From contig JAEQBH010001850.1 in the NCBI GenBank assembly GCA_016808115.1, positions 930,001 to 994,000 of the forward strand: 64,000 nucleotides of DNA, written 5' to 3'. Shown here in pieces: positions 56,756-64,000 of this stretch. Every line of letters begins with the position of its first letter. Within the stretch, counting starts at the first letter, position 1. The translations under genes were made by a program, and so were the position numbers. Source of the DNA: Tetrastigma voinierianum (lineage: Eukaryota; Streptophyta; Magnoliopsida; Vitales; Vitaceae). The notes under the pieces were generated by a model. That model did not search any database and was not told where the DNA came from. It saw only the letters and a program-made list of their open reading frames with translations.

Positions 56756-58655
56756 CTATAGTTGAGCGCACTCCAGACTAAGAAGAACCCTGAATCAAGG
56801 GCCACAGAGGTGCTTCTCCACTGCCATTTTACGCCAGGGGTCGTAATGGCCTACTGCTCATCCTGCTCGAGCCGAATTTGGATGTCAGGTTTGTTCGTGA
56901 TCAGGTGATGGTTAAAGACCACTTACTGGGCTCGTGGACTGTCTCGAGACCGAACACCAGACTCGGGATGGCAAAATCTCGAGCAATGGAACTGGGTGTG
57001 CCCAAATTTCCAAGACATCCCAGAATCGGGCCGCTGTCAACTTTGGACGGCCATAACTTTCTCGGGGTCCAACTCCGATTGCACGCGTTTAGGATCCCCA
57101 CATGTAAAGCTCGTTGAGTCTAAAATTTAATAAAATAGTGCTCAGCCAAAATGTATGAACATTGGTTGGGTCACTGACAATGAGGAATGGTCCGTTTCCT
57201 AGCTTTAACTGCTTAACCGGCCAGAATCAAAATGCTTGGGACTGTGATATGGTATGAGTAAGGAATTGCGAATATCGACTTTCGACTAAGTCCACCATTT
57301 CCGAGGCCAAGCATATGTGATTTACGGCCGAGAATGACTAATGTGTTATTGCCATAAATTCAATGACATAACAAAATGTGAAATTATGTGATATATGTAA
57401 GATAAAGATGGTGATAAAGATGGAAATAATTATATGTGCATTGGGTCGTATGGATCGACATATTATGTCTCACTCGTGAATATGAATTATGGCATTACTT
57501 GCTCAAGTAATGGTTGGAATTATTTTAATACATGCTTGAATGATGTCACATGAATGAACTAATGATAGAAAAGATGAGCGATGCTTATGTGATGTAATCG
57601 ATTAATATGTGGAATATTAACACACTTCATGTATGTTAAATATATATATGAAACGTCATGGTGGCTAGACATGAGTGTTCATAAAGACACATATGTATGG
57701 TGTAGAATGTCCATGTAGAGGTCTTCTAAGGCTGGTCATGGGTTTGAGTGCAAGGCAATAAATTGTACATTGTATCGTGTGCAGAACACTACATTACATG
57801 AAAGTGTGTTCATGGTATTGACGGCACTCACGTTTGCGTTGAATCGTGTGGTCTGGGAATGGGACGAACTAATCAGTTCCACAACAAGCTGGGAAACGAA
57901 AAATGAAAAATGAAATGTGTCTGCGTAGTGCTGGGGGATGACACCCCTCAGTGAAAAGCTCGAAAACTCCGGTTAGACAAACAGATTCACTTCCAAGGAA
58001 AGCCCGAAAATGCTCCGAGGGTGTAGGAGACCCGCTAAGGAGACCTCAAAGTTTTGTCAGCCTAAAAGACATGAAACACATAAATAAATATCACATTACT
58101 CACGGTTGTGAAACGGGAGTCGGGACTGATTCCCATTGGATTTCCCATTGGCACTCAGATTAGGTGGTGGGTCGAGGTCGACCCGCTTCGGGGCATGTAG
58201 AGCGTCGTCTCACATGCATGTAGATTTTTTTTCCATGATGCGACAACATGTATGCCTCTGATCAAGCCATATTCACCGTGAAATGATCATTCAGATATGC
58301 ACCTAGGGCGGGAATAGCCTCGTAGGATTTATCTCTACTGTGCATTAGCTCACCCCGCCGCTGACCCTTTCGTGCATGTGACAAAGGCATCGACGCCTCC
58401 CAGAGGTCGGATTACAAGTCGGCCAGACTGCGGGCCTTGATTCTTGTTTTGTGTATGTATTAGAACGAACTAGCTTTAATATACGCTTTGTATTAGAAGT
58501 GATGTAATAAATCCCTGATCTATAGAATGTATTATTCTCAGAACCATACTGACTTCCAGCATTATCGATACCTATCGGGTCATTTTACTCACGTGATTTG
58601 TCTCACGATATGAGATACACAAAGCTCGCAGGTCGACGGTGGTCAACTGACTCCC

Positions 58656-58817
58656 CGGCTTACAACGCGCCACATATCCCTTCAGGATGAAGCGCACGCT
58701 TGCTACTGCTTAATACTTAACGACTAGCTTTTACATGCATGGTATAGTGCACGCTAGATATGCATGTGAATTGTCATGATTGCACATAATTTCGACAAAA
58801 TTCTTTAAGGAGGGAGA
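58656..58817 (+). other. 3' end of D with polypurine tract (after E)
   Basis: AATTTCGACAAAATTCTTTA followed by AGGAGGGAGAA ends at the 3' LTR of D. It is the missing continuation of D after the E insertion. Confidence 0.7.
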
Positions 58818-60511
58818 ATAAACCCGAAAATTCAAATTTTTTAAAATGGTAAATGGTACTTCTCAATAAAATCCGAAATTTTTCTAGATCTCTGATGATC
58901 AACCACTTCACCATATCGGAATCGTTCATAATCTACACACGTCGAATTCGCCCAATTCGAAACATTCACTAATGCTTTTCGAGGCACCGTGCTCAAAAGA
59001 TATGATCGCTTGAGAAACATGTACGCGAAAAATTCAATTATCATATCGACGCACGCAATATTACGCTGCATTGCCACGTAGACGACGTTAGATGAACGAC
59101 TTCTAGATAAGTCACGTTGGTCAAAAATCAAAACTGAAAAGACAAACGGCGATTGGGCTTAAAAGAAAGAAGGAATAAGACAAAAGAAGAATAGTCTTCT
59201 TCTTCACCATTTTGGCAAAAACGTGCCATGAAGGGAGATTTCAGTTAGAGAGAGAAAGAGTGACTTATCTCTGATTTCCTACGCGCTTCGACCGCCGTTC
59301 TCTTCGCCAAGAAGCAAAGCCGCTTTACACGGTATGGGCCACGCTGCAAGACCGATTCGCTAGCCCGACAACTCCAAGATGAGGATCTTTTCCACGGCTT
59401 ATTCTTCTGGGCCAAGAGCCATTTTAATGAACGGATTTGTTTGAGGCCCGATCGGTCTTGTTATCTGGCCTCAAAATCTTGAACCGACTCAGAGAAAATC
59501 CCTATTTGCAGGCTCTGGAACAAAGGTCGAGCCTAGGGTTCCCATTGTTCACGGATTTGTCAGGTGATTTCGTGTTGTCAAGTGATTCAAATGAATTGTC
59601 GGGATTGTTATTAGCCCATGTGAATTAATTTTGTGTTATCGGACAGAATTGAATAACATGAATTATGAATTAATTTTTGTTAATATATATATGTAAAATA
59701 TATTAGCATGAATTGTTTTAAATGAAATAATTTATTCCATACGCACCGGCAACTTAACTAAAGGTGCGAGCATGACACCTAAAATGAAAGAATAGTGAAA
59801 ATGGTCATGGAAAAAAAGGAATTTTCAAGGCTAGAAAGCCTTTTCAAGAATCATTCTGGAGAGTTGTCCAACAATTTATCTCTGAGGCTTTAATCTACGA
59901 CTATTATTTCGGAGAATTACCTAGCAATTAACCTCGGAGGGTTGTCCAATATATTTATCGAAATTCGGTAGTAAGTTTTCGAGAACAAAAACCTTTTGTT
60001 TTGAAAATTGTATTTTGCCCGCATTTACAGCAGTGATTGCAGAGCTCAAATGGCGACTGAGATTAATAGATTTGACATGTAGACATTCAAGTAGGATCAT
60101 GTATTTGCTTGAGTGTGTTTGGTTGCCATGATATGTGTACTTAGGTGGGGAGTAACCCATGTAGGAGATTATCACTACTGGGCATTGCTCACCCTACCAA
60201 GGGATCATTATTTCAGATACAGGAAGTGTACAGGAGGACGACGCTCACTAGAGGTCGCGATAGAAGAAAGCTTGACAAGGGCTTTACATTTTCTTTATAA
60301 AACATGATAGAACTCTAAATTCTTGATATGTTTTCGTTAAGAGCAATGTAATAACTCTTGAACTATCAGAAAGTATAGTTGATGTATTTTGCAGGAGTAT
60401 CACGCATGAGCCCAAGTGGCCATTTTTATTCACGATAAAGTCTCATAATATGAGACACAGATATCTCCGCAAATGACGTTGTCAACGTGACACCGTAGAT
60501 TTGATGTCACA
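58818..60511 (+). repeat. 3' LTR of D
   Basis: It begins ATAAACCCGAAAATTCAAAT (the first bases of TG are eroded) and ends GATTTGATGTCACA. It is collinear with 31515-33120. Short frames within it are not genes. Confidence 0.84.
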
Positions 60512-61574
60512 GCCTGAGATTTAAAGCACGCTTATGAAAGAAAATATGGAGATACGATGTTGCGGGTTTTTGAGTCATTTGCAGCGAAATATTTGACTGT
60601 TGAAACGACCATCGACCCGAACAATAGTTAACACCAATTGGTCGGCCTTATCAACGAATTAGCCGACCTTTACATCTCGATGATCTAATGTAATTGACGG
60701 AACTCCGCCTGCGGGCTTTGCAGAGGTTGTACAAGTGCTAAGCCTGCTCGACCACTAAAAGGAAACAATTCGCGGCTAGCCACCCATTTGGAAAGTCCCA
60801 TATGGCTAGGCGTCATTTGATATTTCGATGACTTAAAGAAAATATATTTTTGAAATGTATTTGATTCGGGACTTCGATATGAAAGTGTTCAATCAAAATT
60901 CTGATATGAAATTGTTCGATCACATTTGATATGAAATTGATTTTGAAAAAGATTTAAGAATACTTTAGAAATTTTTTATTAGCCTAGTCTTTATTTGAAT
61001 CGTAAATGATGAAAACATCCCTACTCTGTTACATAATCAAAACTTTTATCAATGAAAATGTATTAGTATTTCTTATCAGTTTTAAGTTCACTCCCATTCG
61101 TTGACATATTTTCAGGTACTTTGGGCTTCCAATTTATGGTTTATGGTTACAGTTTGTGATATACACATAGGATTTGACTAGAACTTATGTTGGATCATGT
61201 TGAACTAATAAGTTTTTACGCTTATGTAATGATAGGTTTTGAAAGTTAATTGAAAAAGTCATTTAAATAATAACATTCGCTTTTATATTAGTACAAAGTC
61301 GATTCAGAGATCCTAAATATTGTTATATTTGGAACAACTTTATATGAGATTCATATTCGAGATTTGGATATTTAGAAATAATTTTGCTCAAGATGAAATT
61401 TTGAATTTGAAGAATTTATGGATTTAAAAGTTGGTAGCGCATTTACTCGAACAAGTGTTTGCACTGGACAAAAACTACTACAAGGAAGTGCCATGACGTT
61501 GACACTTCCAAGCCTTCAAAGGAAGGCTTGAGGGTGAATTGACTATCATGCCTCTTAGGGTTTCAGGCGTGACA
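60512..61574 (+). repeat. LTR F1, right part
   Basis: It continues F1 from 31514: the reverse complement of F2 at about 61864-62925 is collinear (TATGAAAGAAAATATGGAGA, AATGTATTAGTATTTCTTAT, AAGGCTTGAGGGTG). It ends with CAGGCGTGACA, the usual chromovirus LTR end. No gene is supported. Confidence 0.75.
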
Positions 61575-61863
61575 TACCATTTCAGGAACGACCGACCCAA
61601 CCATGTAGATATTGTCCGCTTCAGACCCAATGGGCCATCGCTTTAAAATGCGTCTATTAGGTTGAGAGGAGCCCATACTTATATAGTGCTAGAAAGTTTT
61701 TCCCCTATCTGATGTGGGATGTGACAAACACCCCCCATGTGGACACAACGTCGCGCCCTCGTTGTGTTACATGGGATTGTGGGGCTAAACGGAGCAACAC
61801 TCTACTGCATTAAACGAACGAAACATACCCCCACATCAAGGTTCAGGACAATCGATAATACCT
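61575..61863 (-). mobile_element. 289-bp spacer between two inverted LTRs, containing a TRIM-like LTR
   Basis: On the minus strand TGTCACATCCCACATCAG begins at 61726, followed by TATATAAG, CTAATAGACGCATTTTAAAG and GAAGCGGACAATATCTACAT down to about 61580. That order is the one I know from short TRIM-type elements of eudicots. The 61727-61863 part, with GGACACAACGTCGCGCCCTC and GGGATTGTGGGGCTAAACGG, is a leader-like sequence I associate with TRIM or chromovirus copies near a Met-tRNA site. Recognition is from memory. Confidence 0.55.
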
Positions 61864-64000
61864 TGTCACGCCCCAACCCACCCAAGCATGATCACAATTC
61901 ACACCCTCAAGCCTTTAGCTCAAGGCTTGAAGTGTGAAACAACACTCAATCCTTCAGAATCGATTTTTCTAATTACCAAACACTTGTTCAGAGTAAATGC
62001 GCAACTTTCTATATTCATCAATTCTTTAAATTCAAAATTTCATGCCGATAAAAATTATTTCTAAATATCCAAATCTCACTATGAATCTCATATAAATGTT
62101 TCGTAATATAACAATATCTAGGACTTCCTAAATCCAACTACAGACTAATATAAAAACGAATGTTATTATCCAAGTGACTTTCTCAATTAACTTTCAAAAT
62201 CCAACATTCCACCTAAACATGAACTTATTAGTTCAACATTATCCAATATAAAATTTTAATCAAATCCTAATAATGACATATCCCTAACCTAGCCATCACT
62301 CATCACAGAAACTAAAAGTACCTAAAAATATATCAACGAATGAGAGTAAGCTTAAAGCTCAATAAGAAATACTAATACATTTTCATGGATCAAAAAGTTT
62401 TCAATCATATAACATATAGGAGATGTTTTTCTTCAAAACTTTTGATTCAAAAATAAGTTGGAACATTGCAATTTCCTTCAAAACATTCTCAAACTATGTT
62501 TCATATCAAATGTCATCCTTAAACAATTTCATCACCCCGATTCAAACACTTTATATCAAAGTCCAAAATCGTAAATTTCAAATATATTTTTCATTATCAT
62601 CAAATGGTACCCAACCATGAGATTTTCAATGGTATAGTTTAAATTGGTTCATTTTAAGGTGGATGTAACCAAACACTATTAGTACTAGTAACCTCTAACC
62701 GAAACCTCTAGAAGCCGGGGTTCAAATCAATTACATTCGCCACCAAGAAATGTAAAGGTCAACTATTATTCTCATTGACAATAATCGAATAGTGTAAACT
62801 ATTATTCCCATTAACATGGTCGAACTAATTAGAGTCAAATATTTCATACAAATATTCAAACCACAAAACATCATATCTCCACATTTTCTTTCATAAACAT
62901 AACAAATCTCAAAAATACTTTCATGGAAAATCTCTATTTGATCCATAGATAATCAAAGGAATAAAACAAATCAAACTTTTCCTCGTTTAAATTACATAAA
63001 AGGCAAATAAATATATTTTCGAAAAAGATCATATATAGATGATCTTTACGCAAAAACATATAAAAAAATTTCTTTTGTAAAAGTTGTATTAATATTCCTT
63101 ATCTCAAAGGAGTAATGAAAAGCCTTGAAAAAGTTAATCCAAAGAATTTTACCTCAAGGAAATATTTCCCCCCTTAAAATAATAAGGAAAAAACTATTAT
63201 CATTACTAATTTATTCCTAAAACTTTCCCTGCAATTTGATATTCTTAGTAATGATATTATTTTAACTTCTTTTAATCCATAATAATAAAATTTAATGGGT
63301 TTCTGTATTTTATAAAATTTGTGATTTATAAAGTTTATTATATGAATATGATTTTATTGTTCACCTCAAACATATTGACAACTTTTCAAACGATAACTAT
63401 TTAAATTAGATAGTTTTTCAAACTTTATAAAACCCGTATTTTTTCAAACTTTATGAAGGTATAATCTTATTACAGTTTATAATTATTATACAAGAAAATT
63501 TAACTAAAGGTAAGAACTCATTTGATTACTTTCAAGTCCAAACAATATCTCTAACAAATATTTCCAACTTGTGATTACTTTCCCTCAATTAGTTATTAGT
63601 CTAAGTATGAAACTACCATCAAAACTAATTAGTACTGGGTTTTGTGTTTTGAAAAAGTCAAAATCTAAAAATAATTACACCAGATACATACCATAGAATC
63701 AAATATTTCACATTATCAAATCTCCTTAATATCGAAGCTAATTTGATAGAAAAATTATTAGACTTCATCCATAAACAAATCATCATAATGAAACATTGTC
63801 ATCAACTAACGCTCTTGGTAACCCTATCACAAAAATCCAAGGTAATAAGCTCTACACTTATTTAAAATATAAAAGAAGCTGTAAACACTATTAGGTCTTG
63901 ATGTAAACTCTTATATATAGTCACACTAAAACCCAAAGTCACAAATAATAATTCCTTACTTCATATATGACCATCAAAATTATGTCTTACATATTCATAC
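61864..64000 (-). repeat. LTR F2, inverted copy of F1, running off the window
   Basis: TGTCACGCCCCAACCCACCC is the complement of the LTR 3' end. It is collinear in reverse with 60512-61574 and 30950-31514, and it is continuous where F1 is interrupted by D. It is AT-rich; frames 62423-62620 and 62731-62946 are not genes. Confidence 0.78.

Larger units (their letters stand above)
49995..58655 (+). mobile_element. Gag-less chromovirus retrotransposon E, nested in D
   Basis: The LTRs are 49995-52606 and 56191 to about 58655, with an iMet primer site at 52612, protease to integrase between about 52970 and 55990, and a polypurine tract at 56178-56190. Only about 360 bp separate primer site and protease, so gag (usually over 1 kb) is absent. 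D sequence is present on both sides. Protease and RT wording are closest to T1. Confidence 0.85.
56191..58655 (+). repeat. 3' LTR of E
   Basis: It starts TGGGAGAACCCGTTAAAATT and is collinear with the 5' LTR. The last 150 bp or so of the LTR are not found, so the right end is truncated or unreadable. The TATA box at about 56535 is identical to the 5' copy. Confidence 0.86.
31515..60511 (+). mobile_element. Chromovirus retrotransposon D, expanded to 29 kb by nested insertions
   Basis: The 5' LTR (31515 to about 33120) and 3' LTR (about 58818-60511) are collinear. An iMet primer site follows the first and a polypurine tract precedes the second. Gag and protease relics lie at 34560-36055; RT to integrase resumes at about 47390-49960; a short 3' end lies at 58656-58817. 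Three insertions interrupt it: H (36059-44920), I (44925 to about 47220) and E (49995-58655). It sits inside LTR F1, whose two parts match the continuous inverted copy F2. Confidence 0.75.

Overview
The window is nuclear plant DNA made almost entirely of nested, decayed LTR retrotransposons. I find no intact host gene, rRNA, tRNA or CRISPR array. Athila-type and Tat-type Ty3/gypsy elements, Del/Tekay-like chromovirus elements primed by initiator Met-tRNA, a hAT-like short transposon and a TRIM-like short LTR all point to a large angiosperm genome. The wording of the Athila gag and the GCGAAATTTCGC-rich LTRs recall elements I associate with grapevine-like eudicots; that is an impression from memory, not a search result. 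Every coding region is broken by frameshifts and stops, so each is called a pseudogene.

Left block (1-16520): an outer Athila-like element (5' LTR cut by the window edge, Asp-tRNA-type primer site, gag, protease, RT, RNase H, integrase) is interrupted in its 3' untranslated region by a second Athila-like element (about 7201-14505). The second element has two LTRs and only gag and protease relics; it lacks RT, RNase H and integrase. The outer element resumes at about 14506 and ends with its own 3' LTR. Both elements' LTRs carry dense GCGAAAT/ATTTCGC palindromes upstream of a TATA box.

Middle block (16520-30030): a minus-strand Tat/Ogre-type gag and LTR with a duplicated edge is followed by an unassigned AT-rich stretch. 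Next comes an inverted chromovirus LTR fragment split by a 621-bp hAT-like element, and then a plus-strand chromovirus element (21270 to about 28325) that has protease, RT and integrase but no gag. Its 3' LTR meets an inverted LTR copy tail to tail.

Right block (30031-64000): a plus-strand LTR (F1) is split by a 29-kb chromovirus insertion (D, 31515-60511). D is itself interrupted by an Athila-like element (H, whose 5' LTR holds a minus-strand solo LTR with matching 5-bp target duplication), by another LTR (I), and by a gag-less chromovirus element (E, 49995-58655). F1 ends tail to tail with an inverted LTR (F2), separated by 289 bp that contain a TRIM-like sequence.

The most interesting pattern is that three distinct LTR families here each carry a cluster of short near-perfect palindromes with a different sequence, and each cluster lies just upstream of that family's TATA box. 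Two related chromovirus copies both lack gag, and one Athila copy keeps only gag and protease; these are candidate non-autonomous subfamilies.
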